Source: Loripinus fragilis (taxonomy: Eukaryota; Mollusca; Bivalvia; Lucinida; Lucinidae). Taken from it: a stretch of DNA of 64,000 nt. The DNA lies in contig OZ026527.1 of assembly GCA_964019695.1 (NCBI GenBank), forward strand, positions 75,293,471-75,357,470, written 5' to 3'. Shown here piece by piece: positions 46,711 through 59,424 of this stretch. The notes under the pieces are model-generated. The model was given only the letters and a program-made list of their open reading frames with translations, ran no database searches and was not told the DNA's origin. Made by a program: the position numbers and the translations under genes. The first letter of the stretch is position 1. Each line of letters opens with the position of its first letter.

Positions 46711-47288
46711 CATAGAGGCTTCTTTAACATTTAAGCAGACGAGAAAAGCAGACGACTTTTGTTGCGATTGGCGCATTAAGGGTTAATTTTGTTTTTCAGA
46801 ATCTTGGTGTCTTAGACCGGTTATCATTTATACGAATATATGTAGTTGGCAGAAGGTTTCTGTCCTTGTCATAGACAGAGGGTCTGCATTCTCTAATGCA
46901 GTATGCTGAGGCTCCTGTGTATTAGTTGAGCTTATGAAGCAGTTAACTTCTTTATGTCTTTGTTCCCTGGGAAATCTTTCATGATTTTTGTTGTCTGCTC
47001 AGTCTTTCTAAATCAATGTTTTGAAAAATTCTTTCAGGAATTTCATCTACGTGTGAAAGAGATTGTAGCAATATCAGGCCCAACAAAACGTAGGCCTGAT
47101 CTGGGACCAATCTGTTTGTGAGGGTAATGGGCAGACGCTAGTAGCCAATGAATTAATATTCTCTAAGATTAAGTTATATGTGTAGCATAACATTCATGTA
47201 TGAATAATACCAGTGTGTACTTATACCAGTCAATTTATAATTAAAACTGATTAAAATGTTATTTCTAATGACCTGGGCCCGGAACTCC
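46711..47288. other. No gene recognised
   Basis: Non-coding on inspection. Short CTTTCAG-type sites occur but no exon-like reading frame follows. Confidence 0.35.
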
Positions 47289-47515
47289 AATGCCTCCTTA
47301 AAGTTAAGGAAGACTTAAGTTTAGTATTGATATTTCAACATGCTATATTAAATGCTAAATAAATTGCCTGGATGCAGTACTTGTGGTCAAAGATATCATT
47401 GTGATCTACCGAAAAATGAAACTTTTCTGATTTTTATCAGTTTGAAACGTTATTTTTCACATCCTGAAAAATTAATACTTAACTTAAGTCTTCCTTAACT
47501 TCCTTAATAGGCATT
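47289..47515. repeat. MITE-like inverted repeat, ~40-bp arms
   Basis: AATGCCTCCTTAAAGTTAAG (from 47289) pairs with the arm ending at 47515 (AACTTCCTTAATAGGCATT), and both share the GGAAGACTTAAG core. The interior is about 145 bp and AT-rich. Confidence 0.7.
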
Positions 47516-47744
47516 ACGCCTATTCGACTGGTCATTTCGTGCTTCACGACCATATATCGACATCATCTATATTGCACATTTTCTATTTGACTGGGAATAT
47601 TTTGCGATTTCGCAAATTTTCCTGCTTTACGAGGGTAACAAAAAACAATCAACGTAAAGTAGGAATCATCTAGTTTGGTACTCTGCACCCACGAATATAT
47701 TTATAGAACCTGAACCTCATTTTTATAAGAAATGCATTCTAATA

Positions 47745-47820
47745 TCCATCGCACCCAGGTGAAAGTGCTGATATCGTTGAATCAGAAGGTCGTGGGTTCG
47801 AGCCCCTCCAGTGGATCTTT
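47745..47820 (+). other. tRNA-like sequence (plus)
   Basis: GGTCGTGGGTTCGAGCCCCTCC is a good B-box/T-arm, but the D-arm side (GCACCCAGGTGAAAGTGC) does not form a standard tRNA. SINE head or pseudogene. Confidence 0.45.
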
Positions 47821-48751
47821 CTTTCATACTTTTTTTGCACCAAGGCTGGTATATTGCTCAAAACATCAAAAATGTTTTGTTTTATCACTATTATTTTTAT
47901 TATTATTTTTATCTCAATGCATCAAAGTGAAGCGGCCATTTCATGAGACTTATGCACCAGTTGGTAACCACGGCCCCCAGACCTGGGGGAGCGCGGGGGA
48001 TAGCAAAGAAAATAAGCCGTTTTTACTTTTACATTGAATTTGATGAATTAGATATACCAAGGCAAACATGGCAGTGCAATGTAAAACATACTAGACTACG
48101 AGGGAAAACTGCCATGGTTTTACCAACTTGCTGTCCCCGCAGGGCGGGGGTCACAGCATGGAACTGCAGATAAAAGACTAAATCACTGCTGTCCCCGTTG
48201 CTGGGGGAGGGGCGTGGTTACAGATGACTGGTATATTACAATAAACCTATTTCCACCGTATAAGAAACAAAATGTGAATATCAGAGTGTGCAAACGTACA
48301 GTATGGTCAACACATATGTTTCCACCGCTTGGATATATTTTATAATATAATTTGTATAAATACTCTTTGTAAATGAGTAGAAGTTGATTGGAATCTCTAA
48401 ACAAAGATTTGTCATAGGCAGGTGCATGCATGATAGTTGGCAATCCGAATCGAAAAAAGATGCATATTTCTGGTTTTGTTGGCATTTTTGAGTACATTTG
48501 TTAGACCACTTTTAACATAATATTTAGCATGTATACAAAGCCTTAGGGGTGGATGCCAAGTCTGAATTTGCATATGAAGGCCAGAAATTAGGTCAAAAGT
48601 CAATGGGTGCAAAATGAGAAATTATGTACTACTGTAAAACAACTGTATCTTTTTATATGTAAACATATTTCATTCCAAGCCTAATTTTGTATGCTTATAG
48701 TTATAAGTCTGAAAAACATTGAGAAAATGTTTTTATAACTAAATATTCATA
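47821..48751. other. No gene recognised; GC-rich repeat patch
   Basis: GC-rich blocks near 47970-48000 and 48130-48215 (CTGTCCCCG occurs twice) look like old repeat sequence. A block near 48540-48610 is inverted and diverged at about 52200-52290. Confidence 0.35.
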
Positions 48752-49562
48752 TAAGTAAGTAATGGTGCAAAGATCAGGAATCAATATAATCAAGTACCAC
48801 ACCTGACCCAGGATACCAATGGGAAAGTGACAAACTCACAGAAGACACCACAAACGAGAGCCAAGAGGTCAGCCCTTTCCCAGCAGGTGACCACAAAGCA
48901 CATATAAACAGACGCGCACAAAACATAGCAAACACAAGACAGAACAAAAACATAAAAGATCCACAAAAGAAGTACCGCCTTGGAACGGTCAGTAAAATAT
49001 TTTACTGGAGGGCTTAAACCGGTTTAACGGCGCCAACCTCACCCTTAATTCAGATGTGGATCAAGACACATAGATATTTGGTTTGCATGAAAGACCCCTA
49101 ACTTATCAATGCATCATTATTTCCTAAAACATATAAATCAAGATATAACAAGGAGATAAAGCAAGGATAAGGACTCAACAGTAAATTAAACTGAATTACG
49201 GAGCAAAAGAAATCCAATAGGTAAACCCCGGTGGGCCCGACAAACAGCCAAAGCATCAGGCCCCTACCATCTCATCAATAGATAAGTCTTTAAGTCGGAA
49301 CCATCATAGAGTCTGAAGTCCGACCCACCGGCGTGCAATTAAAGAGGAAAGCAAAGTTGCCAACCGTGATTGGGTTGACTACCAAGCATGCAGTCTGTTG
49401 CAATACATTCATGTTATAGCCAATCTTTTTATAATGAGAAATTATTTTAATGAACTGCGCTGAAAAATTATTAGAGCCAACATTCTTCTTCAACTTATAC
49501 ACCAAGTCACCATAGAAATCAGGTTCCAAAAGTCCTTGGCGCAAGAGAGATTTAAGTCTCAT
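48752..49562 (-). mobile_element. Penelope-like element, 3' part with RT remnant, subfamily B
   Basis: Read on the minus strand, an open segment of 90 codons (49562-49290) encodes the extreme C-terminus of the same RT as at 455-2330 (LLRQGLLEPDFYGDLVYK, NPITV, LFNCTPVGR). A ~530-bp 3' tail follows and ends in TTACTTACTT. The last ~330 bp of this tail are the unit found alone at 19150, 22200, 25005, 25332 and 57843. This copy therefore links those orphan repeats to their parent retroelement. It is 5'-truncated and has no YxDD. Confidence 0.7.
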
Positions 49563-49564
49563 GA

Positions 49565-49660
49565 TGGTTGAGTGACTCTTCCTCGCGGTGCCACGGGGTT
49601 GTCTGCAGTTTGTGATTGTGGTATTTCCTGATCATACTCACTTACTATTTTTTATATTGT
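49565..49660 (+). mobile_element. Subfamily A tail fragment in opposite orientation
   Basis: GACTCTTCCTCGCGGTGCCACGGGG...GATCATACTCACTTACTATTTT matches 2745-2822. It abuts the minus-strand RT remnant head to head, so the two pieces are inverted relative to each other. Confidence 0.6.
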
Positions 49661-52600
49661 GATTGTTTGTATAATCATCAGACAGTTTTAACTCATGTTT
49701 TGTGTGCGCACAAAAGTATCATGCCATTGAAATGGTCATATTGATTAGCACCAGCATATGCTCTGCTTAAAAGTAAATAAAAAAAATATTTTGTAAAATT
49801 GACTCATCATTATGATAGAAACTATTCTGCTTGTTAATTATCTTAGACTAAGGTTGGTTGAGGTAAGGCTACTTGAGCCATGTAGCAGTCTTGTAAAACA
49901 TCTGAACATATTTCATGATAACATAAAATAACAAATCATTCGAACGTTAGTGATACTTTATTTTAAAGATCAGTTGACTACTTTTTCTGAAGCATAAAAC
50001 AAAAACATGACTCCCAAAATTCACTAGTATGGCTTGCATCTCTGAAAATCACAGATTAAACTGAATGTTGAAAAAGTAGTGTCACCCGCAGCTGATTTCT
50101 TTGCTTTTCTTATTCACAAGGTAGTTTGTTTTAGTTTTGTTTGTGCACTGTTTGATTCTGTTGAGCTATTTGTAACCCTAGTACATGTTTTATATATGTC
50201 CTATGAAAAGTGAGTTATGGTCTGTTTGTTGGTTTAAAATGTTTACTAAAGGCTTATTGTGATAGTCTTAAATATATGCAAAACCATCGAAAATGTGAAC
50301 AGCATTGCTGACAACAGCTTGCAGAAAGCATTTTAAGCTTGAACTTGCTCACTCTTGTACCTATATCTGGTCGATATTTGTGAATGCTAACACTGTTTGA
50401 GGACTGTATTGTAAATAGTGAAAGGAAAATAGTTCAGTTTTATTTCAAGAGTAATGCCATATTAAAGCTACAAATTTCGAGTATGTTACCAGTTACAATT
50501 GCTATCAAATCTGATATATTGCACTTGTATCGACGAGCAGTAGATGTATACATTAACGAAAGTCACCTCCCTTTATGCAACCAATCCCTGTCTTAGCGAA
50601 TGGTCATGGTAAGCAGATAGATTCTACACTAGAACAGGCGAGTTAAATACCTTAGGATCTTATATACATCAAGCATATCGGAGATGTTAAACCAATTGAT
50701 TATGCTAGTAAATGTTCGTATTAGATAACCATTTCAGGACCCATTTACTCTAAATACTAAAAAATGACCCCAAAATGTTGGAAAACGATTAACACAATCA
50801 AATCATCAGGTGCTCCAATATGGTGAATGCCTTTGTTCCCAAGTAGTCATCAGACATCTGTTTTGGGGAAATTTAATTTGGAATAAAACTTGCATTGGCA
50901 TTTTACAGTTAAAAGAATAACATAAAGAAACACATGCCAATAACCTCATAGCATTTGATCTCTATCATCAATGCAAAAAATAGTAAAAAAAAATGTGTAA
51001 TACTGATACTTAGAATTGAGTTTATCGACACTGAAACAATTATATTGTATAAAAAGTTGCACTGTTAAAGACATAGATGTATATTTATGGTATCTAAAAT
51101 TAGAGGTAACCTTTAATATCATATCTATACTGCTTCTATATATGGATGAATACGTTTACACAAGCAGCCTGATTTCAAAGAAAAGCTGCTTTTGAATCAA
51201 CATAATTTCATAAATATGTGCAAATGAAAGGACACCCTACAGTTAACTGTTAAAAGTTATATGGAGGATTAACCTTAATTTCAGGGCTATTTCAATTATA
51301 TACCCCACAAAAAGTTAGCAATGTTTTCACTGGATCGTCATTATTAGAAAAGTACCTGTATACTAGCTTTATGTTATGTATGCTACCATCTGCTAACAGG
51401 CCGATGTGAAGACCAATGTGAGGATATATTCCTTCCAGTATATGGTATTTACCATATTCTATCATAGTTTCAACACACCTGATGTTTTTGAAAGGAGGTT
51501 TGGTCTTTGTGTTATCATGAAGCTATGCTTAGTATATGTGTTTTACAATTACTCATAGATGGAAACAAACACAACAAATGTGTGAAATGAGAAAAGAAAT
51601 ATATTTTAGTCCTATAAGCATGAGATCATGGCCAAGTTCTTCATGAAAGTTGTAGCTAGGACATTATATACCTTTGAGAAATGACTGAATTTCAGATGGT
51701 AAAATGTAACGTAAGTAACAACTTAACACATCTTATGTTTAAAAGGATTGATAATTGCATAAAATGACGTATTCATACAAAGCATTAAGCAAGAAAAAAT
51801 ATTTCTTTAAAATGAAATGGTTATTCTTAGTTTTACTACATTTTAATTGATTTTATACAGTAACGTACTTTACATGCCTATTATGAATATTTGACCGCGG
51901 GGAACTTAGTAAATCATTGCTTTCCGAACATGATAGACACGCACCTAGCAGGAAAGCAATAAAAAATTATTCCATTAGGGTAGAAGGGAAATTAAAATTT
52001 GAATTTTGCCCCTATATACATAAGATATTGCTACAATTTTCACCGATTTTGCACTTAAATGACCTTTGATCCAAACACACATCATACCTTGATGATGCTG
52101 TTTGTTTATATAGCATGGCTGTATTATCCAAAGTGATTTTGCATTACCTTTAAACATAAATTTTTGATAGCTAATTGATAAAAACGCTAAAATCTGACGT
52201 ATTTTCAAGAATTTGCACTCAGTTTACCCTTGATCTAATTCTGGGACTTTGGGGCATTTACAGACTTGGCATCAACCACTATCCTTCTTAAAACACATCA
52301 AGGTACACTTTGAGCATGGATGCCAAAATTTACTCAAAAATGGCAACAGATTTTTTTCAGGCTTTGGATGGCCAACTAAGAAGATCTATGCATTTTTGGT
52401 TTATAAGCTGTAATTAAGATAACAAAAAGATTAAAGAATTTTGTATTTATTTTAAAAACATTATGGAATGAAATAAATAAAAATGAAACAAAAGCAGCAA
52501 CAACAACAAATAATAATGGTAGTAAAAACCGTGACAGTCGTCAGAAATCTGTCAAGAAACAGTGTGATAGAATAACCCACTAGCAATCTGCTAAAAATGA

Positions 52601-52869
52601 CCTTACTTCCCACATGATGCGTGTCAACGTTACCCTAAACAAATTCGTCAGTTTTTCACATGAGCGGTGGAAGTGTGGATAGGGGCATTCACTGTATAAG
52701 TGTGGATAGAGACGTGCCAGTCAAATGTATCCTGTTTTTCAGCGTATGTCTTGAACGGTGATATGTTTCATCAGTAACAAGAAAAAGCATAACATGTTAT
52801 TACATGTTATATAAAGGCGTTGCTACATGTTATTTTAATTTATTAGTTATTTCTTAGTGCTGTTTTGAT
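49661..52869. other. No gene recognised
   Basis: A 3.2-kb AT-rich stretch with scattered short ORFs without motifs. Text near 52055 and near 52204-52290 matches, in inverted and diverged form, parts of 1-330 and 48540-48610, so it holds old dispersed repeats. Confidence 0.35.
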
Positions 52870-53560
52870 ACAAACTCAGAAATGTTCCTCATGATACACC
52901 TCTACCAAATTGCTCAATTGACAACAAATGACCATTATATATTCAAACAACTCTCTGAATCTGTGGCCCAAATAATGTCGCAGAAAATATTCCTCAAAAC
53001 TCCCTAGATACCAAAATTGCACAAACCGATATGGACAGTTGAACGGTATAGCCAGCCACCGGCACTAAAACTAAATAAAACTTCAAACAACAACTTATTC
53101 TGAACAACTGACCCATAACAAAAATAATTTCACACAAACGTTCCCAAAAAATGTTGTTCTTAGCTCCATGGAAAAAATTGCCCCATCCAATGAATCTTTA
53201 TGAATGCTATACATTTACCTTACTCGTCAAAATAACCCAGTTGTCACAGTGGTGATTGATCTGTAGCAAGGGTTTATAAAAAAAGGACAGGCTTTACCTA
53301 ACCCTAGTGACTCTCGGTCCGGAGCTTTGTCCGTTGGTCCTGGTGTGGTTAATCACTGAAGAGTTTCGTGATGTATTCTACTATGGAATAGCACTAAATT
53401 GTTTATGCTCTACTGAAAATAATGACCACCCGCGCTTAAAATAGAAACATCTTTAACCACATCCGCTGAATCTCCTATACTCAAATAATCATTATTTCAA
53501 AGATATGTTCCTCATAATGCCCTCTACCAAAACTGCACCAACAGTTATGTGGAGTTAACA
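52870..53560 (-). repeat. Diverged relatives of the Helitron-like tandem unit
   Basis: TGTTCCTCATGATACACCTCTACCAAA near 52884 and TGTTCCTCATAATGCCCTCTACC near 53503 are complements of the GGGTAT-x-AGGAACAATTC part of the units at 25960-27140. The copies are old and fragmentary. Confidence 0.5.
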
Positions 53561-55735
53561 TAGCACCGCCCTAATTCACAAGCTACATAAAGTTCAAATG
53601 TATAATTATATGCATGTAATGGAAATTACCCCTGATTCGCTAGTGCCTCAGTGTTCAAAGCTCGGTGCCAGATGGATAATCTCGAAACCATCAAATCCGT
53701 TTTGAGAAAGAAAAAGTACATCATGCGAAATCCCAGCTTCTGTACCTGCAAATGAGCATGCTCAAAGTAGATTGTGCATTTGCACATGAAAGAGAATGCT
53801 AACGACAGGATAACATGTACATGTAAGCAATACACAACCTTTGAATAACATCACCTGTGAAAATATACTTAAAATACTACACTAGGATAGCAGCGTTAAT
53901 GAATGCAAAGCAAACAATTTGATTGCATATTAAAGAGTATGCATTTGTGAATAACACATGGAAAAATGTCCACTTCAAATTAATTAAAAACATTGAAAAT
54001 GTAAAATATTTAAGATAGGGTCAACTGTTTCATATGACAAAATTTCATAAGTGAAATATCTCCTACTAGAAACCCGAGAAGCATCAAATGTGTGCCGTGA
54101 ACTTTGTTAGTCATCAAGAAAATGCATTCATTTTGATTGGCAGGTTTGTGATATGTGGCATGTTTGCTTTTTAAAAGTTAATCTGTATGTACCCGTTCAT
54201 TCGATGACTTAAAATCTCTATAACGTCGTCGAGTTTAGCTAAACGATTAGAATTAAAGAGTTGGCTGAAGAAGCCACCTCATGATGACATCATCGAAGCA
54301 TAGGAAGTTTACATTCAACTGTCTTTTGAGATATTTAACTGGAAGTTAGAGTAGCGTTTTTAAAGCCCGTCAGTATATTTATATTATTGTGAAAGTAAGT
54401 AAGTTAGATTTTAATTATCGTGACATATGCATATTCAATATTGTAAATCAACTTATGATAAGAGAGTTGCATCTGGCCAATCTGTTTGTCACCAGATACA
54501 TCCATTATCAGCGATTTCTACAACTGGTAAAAAGGGAGAAAACGTGCTAAAATTCAAGAACTTCCGAAATGTACATCAATAGTAGGTAAGATAGATTTAA
54601 AAAGATAATTTGCATGAAAAAAAATTAGTGACAAAGATGGGTTTCGAACCAGCAATATCCGACCTTAGAGTCAGCGATATATAATATAACCCCTGAATTG
54701 TTTGATTCCGATTTTAATTCAATTTTTAATAGTGCAAACCTTTTGTATATGAGAGATAAGTTCCTTACGATGATAAATCACTAAATAGAAGCTACTTTAG
54801 ATCACTTTAAAAGCCAACCCAGTTTAAAATAGATAGAAGTCGTAGAACCGCCGAATGTAGGTCATCGGTCTGGGTCCCTTGTGCCGATAAAACAGTATTA
54901 AAACAGAATACGGAAAGAATGCGCTCAAAACAACTCGCCTCTGCAAAGAGCAATTAAAATCTACAGTGTTCTAATCTAATACGACTTCTCATTTACTAAA
55001 ATAGAACAATATCACGAATGTAGCCTAGAAACCCCATTGTCTTGCGCAGGCGCAATACTAAAGAATCGACAGTATTTTATTAAATGCTTCCGGTCGATGA
55101 CAGTGCTAGAAACCCTCACTTTCGCATTGACCGAACATTCTATTATTTGAAGGGGATTTAGGATATCCTTACGTTATTTCACAATTGTTTTAAGAACTTT
55201 GAAGATTGTCAAAAAGCATTAATTCACTGAAACAGAACAAAGTTGATTAACTTCTTATCTTTAATTAACCTTTGAACGAAAACCTTTTTAAAATAGCCTC
55301 GATAGATAAAACAAACCAACGCTCAACACCCACTTGGAACATACCAATTGAATTTTGAATACAAATATAGGCATTATGAATATCAATACTTAGAAGTATA
55401 CAATTGAATATATACTTATTGAATAATCAACGCCTAGAAAACCTGGAAAGAGATTTAACAAAATATGTCTGGTAAGGGGGTTCATGCCTATCTGGAAGGG
55501 CTTGATAAACTATGAGGTATATGTATAAACATATATTTTTAAGGGGTCTCAATCGTGGCTGGCTCCCGAACCCTGTTGGTACACCCCTTACTCATTTAAT
55601 ATCCCCCCCCCCACTACCGGGTTTCTTCATTCGATGTATATCTTATATGTAAAATATTACGGGTATATATTAATCGTTATTAGAAATAGAAACAAAAGGA
55701 CAGTATTTAAATCGAAAAAGAAATCTCAAAAAAAA
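53561..55735. other. No gene recognised; tRNA-like patch at 54630-54690
   Basis: The minus strand at 54635-54660 has GCTGGTTCGAAACCC, a B-box. The upstream part is not tRNA-like enough to call. A repeat shared with 9855-9925 lies at 54065-54150. Confidence 0.35.
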
Positions 55736-55736
55736 T

Positions 55737-55812
55737 CACATTTACACGAGATTCAAACCACAGACCCTGTGTACTACTGCCTGCCTCCTTATCCACTCGG
55801 CTATATATCGAA
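55737..55812 (-). other. tRNA-like sequence, class II type (minus)
   Basis: The reverse complement reads TAGCCGAGTGGATAAGG...GGTTTGAATCTCG, a good A-box and B-box of the Ser/Leu type. The acceptor ends do not pair, so this is probably a tRNA pseudogene or SINE head. Confidence 0.5.
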
Positions 55813-55946
55813 TGCTTATATTCCGTTACAATATTAAAGGTAGTTCTTAAACATACATGTATCCTGTGTCCTCTATTAAACACCCCTGTCAACGTTTTGT
55901 GAATCGCACTGTAAATGTCCAATTTCGCATTTTTTATTGTCTATGT

Positions 55947-56048
55947 AATAGTTATACCATGGGTTGTCTGCATGTACGTGGAGATAATCCATGAGCTTTA
56001 GCGAGTGGATTATCTTACGTACAGGTGGACAAACATGGTATAACTATT
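55947..56048. repeat. Hairpin with ~45-bp arms
   Basis: AATAGTTATACCATGGGTTG (55947-) pairs with the arm ending 56048 (CAAACATGGTATAACTATT), and the inner stem is GAGATAATCCAT / GTGGATTATCTT. Loop of about 11 nt. Confidence 0.8.
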
Positions 56049-57430
56049 TTATACCACCTATATCAGTGAAAACCTAGCACATCACGAGATATATCGTGCT
56101 TAAGTTGGTAAAAATGGTATAAAACTGGAGAGTAGGTTTCCTCTTGTTTTGTTTTATTTTATTGCTTTCAAGTCAAGGTCGCCCCAATTTAGCGGGTGTG
56201 TCGCACGCTTTCGTTCGACTGGTCAATATTCGTGAAGTACGCTTTTGTCACTGCGCAAGTGGGCGGAGCTCAGTATTCATATAAAGTGAAGCACAAAAAT
56301 TTACCAGTCGAATACGGCTATTGTAATTCCGGGCCCTGAACATTAGTTTAACATTTAAGATTCACATTCGCTCAGAACGCTTTATACGCTATTTAATACT
56401 CTTTTGTTTATTGCTATTTTCTATTTTTTCCATCCCTGTTAATGTTGTGGAATTACACCCATTTTATCTGCTATGGTATTTTATTAATGTATGGTTTTAT
56501 TAGGTGACGTCACAAAGTGGCGAATGATAATGCTCTATGAAAGTACGTTCGAAATTTATGTATTTGCTGTCCAATTTTTTCTAAGATCCAGCATTATTTC
56601 TATTAGAATTATGTTTTAGGGCGTTGTTTTGTTTTACTATATTTTCTATTTTGCTTTGCAAAACAACAATCTTTTATGAATATTTTGTTTATATAGTGTG
56701 TACATATACTAAAAAGACCCGCAAAATGTGCATAATGTTTAATAACTGAAGTCATTTCACAGATAAGAAGCTGTAACTAATCACTAGCCTAAGGATAAAT
56801 TCTAATTTATCAAGGCATTATTACATTATGTAAAGTAAAACTTGTCTTAAGCAGTCACTCAAATATACACAAAACAAAGATCTTACTGACAAATGGTAGT
56901 TTAGTTTATACATATTTTATTGCCACAAATTACAGCAATGGGGTTGGGTCACAAGTTCTTGCAACATTAGTTACGACCCTCCCCCTACATATACAGATCA
57001 ATCAAAGCATGTAAACATGGCTACAAAACATATTGTCAACTATACAAAATCATAAAGAATAAATAAATATATATATAAATAAATAGATAAATATAAATAA
57101 ATAAATAAACATATAAATAACTGTCTATGAGTGCGTTTTGAGTGTAGGTTAGCATCATTCAGATTCTTAAAGGCAAAAAATATGTCTGCCAATCCTAGTG
57201 GATCGACATCCATACCGCTTGTCTTTAATTATCTGATATGTGTCTGATGTATTTTTTCCACACTCTTGAAAATTTATTACAATGATCGAATACTCCATGT
57301 CAATGTTCATCCAGTTGTTGGGTCCACCGGTTCAAAGGAGCAGGCCTGCTCCACCGACATAGGGAAAATTGTGTATAGCAGAAAGTGAGATAAATATATT
57401 CAAATTTCCAAGTCAAAAAGAAAAATATGT
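56049..57430. other. No gene recognised; (ATAA)n tract
   Basis: An (ATAA)/(TAAATA) low-complexity tract lies at about 57058-57120. The rest is AT-rich non-coding. Confidence 0.4.
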
Positions 57431-57748
57431 TTATGTATTGTCAAAACGTTTAGCGCTCTTTATATAATCATGTACTGCTCTAAATAATGCTAAATTAAGT
57501 GTATTGTCAACTGTTTCATTTCCGTATAACAATAATTGTGTGGTAAGTGGTTGAAAGTCTCTTGCAGCTTCAAAAAATTGATGACGCTCGTCTCCGTAAT
57601 TGTTGCAATGAAAGAAGTAGTGTTCGCTATCCTCTATTTTATTGCACCAATTACAGAGAGGATTTTCACGAAGATGATTGATAAATAAATCATTATTCAG
57701 ATTGCTACAATTGTTTCTTATTCGCGCATGTATTACTGATAGATATTG
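57431..57748 (-). pseudogene. LINE polyprotein C-terminus (second LINE family)
   Basis: There is no start codon. On the minus strand 105 codons read from QYLSVIHARIRNNCSNLNND through a Cys/His knuckle, C-N-W-C...H-Y-F-F-H-C (C-X2-C-X8-H-X4-C), and end at TAA (57433-57431). The arrangement H-x-R-x-R-x-(N)CS-x-LN-x-DLF then the CCHC-like motif is typical of the C-terminus of jockey/I-type non-LTR retrotransposon polyproteins. The frame upstream breaks off at about 57749. The text further upstream fits another frame, which suggests a frameshift and 5' truncation. It is a different family from the 11.7-12.6 kb LINE. Confidence 0.75.
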
Positions 57749-57842
57749 ATTTCAAATGGTAGCTTATTGAAGGTCAAAGGTATTGCAGAATACTCCCCTT
57801 GTTAATACTTTGACCTGCATTAAGTGATAATCAGTCTTTAAA

Positions 57843-57950
57843 AGTAAGTAAGGGTGCGAAGATCAGGAATCGAGACAATCAAGTACCACACCTGACTCAG
57901 GATACCAATGGGAAAGTGACAAACTCACAGCAGACACAACAAACGAAAAA
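57843..57950 (-). mobile_element. Retroelement 3' end, subfamily B (minus)
   Basis: AAGTAAGTAAGGGTGCGAAG...CCACACCTGACTCAGGATACC...GGGAAAGTGACAAAC matches the terminal ~100 bp of 48752-49562. Confidence 0.7.
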
Positions 57951-59424
57951 AAAAACATTTGAGCCGCGACATGATAATTCTTTTCTAGAGTCTTTATATT
58001 TACAGATTCACTATGACCTCACATATTATGAATTATGTTTTATCATTCTCCATTGCCCATGTGATATTCTAATTAAGTTTGCGAGCCCCACGTATTTAGA
58101 TATTCTAAAAGCATAAAATAGATAGCAAAATACTATTGAATCGTTGTCTGAAAACGCAACATTGTCAGTATAATTGGTTGACCATTTTTGCTGCCTCCTT
58201 CCAATGTTTTAGCGAAGTAAGTGTTGATATTTTTTTCATATTCTTGTCCTTCAGGGATATGTGGTTCTGAGACAGAGCAAAATAAATCTTAAGCCGTTGC
58301 TAGAGGGGCATGAGAATTGTTGCACTTTCTATTAGTTCTAAGGAACAGACTCCTTAATACTGAGTCTATTGTTGTCTAATTATGTAGGTTTTCACTATTT
58401 CTGAAGAATCCGTTTTTCAAATTATTTGAAAAATAATAAATGCAACTTGCGAACTCTATTAGGTATCAGAGAAATGGGAAAATGAGGAAATATAGTATCG
58501 TAATCGTGTGCCTTTGTTTCATAATTAATCTTGCATGTCGAAAGAAAACATGATGTTTTGCGCCTAAAAAGGAAACTGATAAGGGACAGTCCAACCTAGC
58601 TATCCTGCAAATTTGAAAAGGATATCTTTGTCCTGACTCTGGTGATCAAACATTATGAACAGTTTGTGCTTATTTATACATAGATGATCTTACATGAGTG
58701 TTCATGTTTAACTGAATTTATTAAACGAGTTGAGGAAAAGAGATAAAATGCGAGGCTTGACCAGCATTTTATCTATTTTTTGCAACGAGTCTGATTAATT
58801 CAATAATACAGGAGCACGAATGTTAGATTCTATTTATCATATGACATTAAGATTCCGTTGAAATATCATCTATGCAATAAGCGTTTTTGATTTAATTTTG
58901 TCATTATGTAAACAACGTTGTTATGGACGCCATAACGTTTCCTGCAAATCGGTAAACAACTAGTGGTTAATCGATTTTATAGCATAGTGTTATTTCGCTG
59001 CATAGACGCGACGTCATATGATAAACAGTGTGTAATGTTTACTCGAATCAATGCAATTGTAGCCAGTATATTATTCTAATGACCTTGTTTTTCTATAGGC
59101 TGGTCCAAAAAAATGTTAGCGGGTCCTGATTACTTTTTCATGTTTTGATCACCAACAACGTATTTAATAGAAGGCCATACAGACCTCCCTCGAGAAGGGT
59201 CCATTTGCCTCTTGAGGGGGTCCGCAACTTGTAATTTTCCTGGGCGTGGATAGGGCCAGACTCCCTGCCCCCTCTGGATACGACATTTATTTTCAACATT
59301 AGTGTATAGGTTATTTGCTAGTGTGACAATGATGGCTGAAATTTGAATGCTGGATTGGTAGCTTTGTGATTTTTCAGGCGATTCTGACCTATATCACTAA
59401 GCAACCCTATATTTTTGTGATTTT
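57951..59424. other. No gene recognised
   Basis: AT-rich. A GGGTCC...GGGGGTCCGC patch near 59195-59230 resembles the repeat upstream of ceramide synthase exon 1. Confidence 0.35.

Noticed and set aside
28150..55812. Six tRNA-like stretches as functional tRNA genes (28150, 34390, 35010, 45815, 47745, 55737)
   Set aside because: Boxes A and B are visible but acceptor stems do not pair or loop lengths are wrong; SINE heads or pseudogenes fit better.
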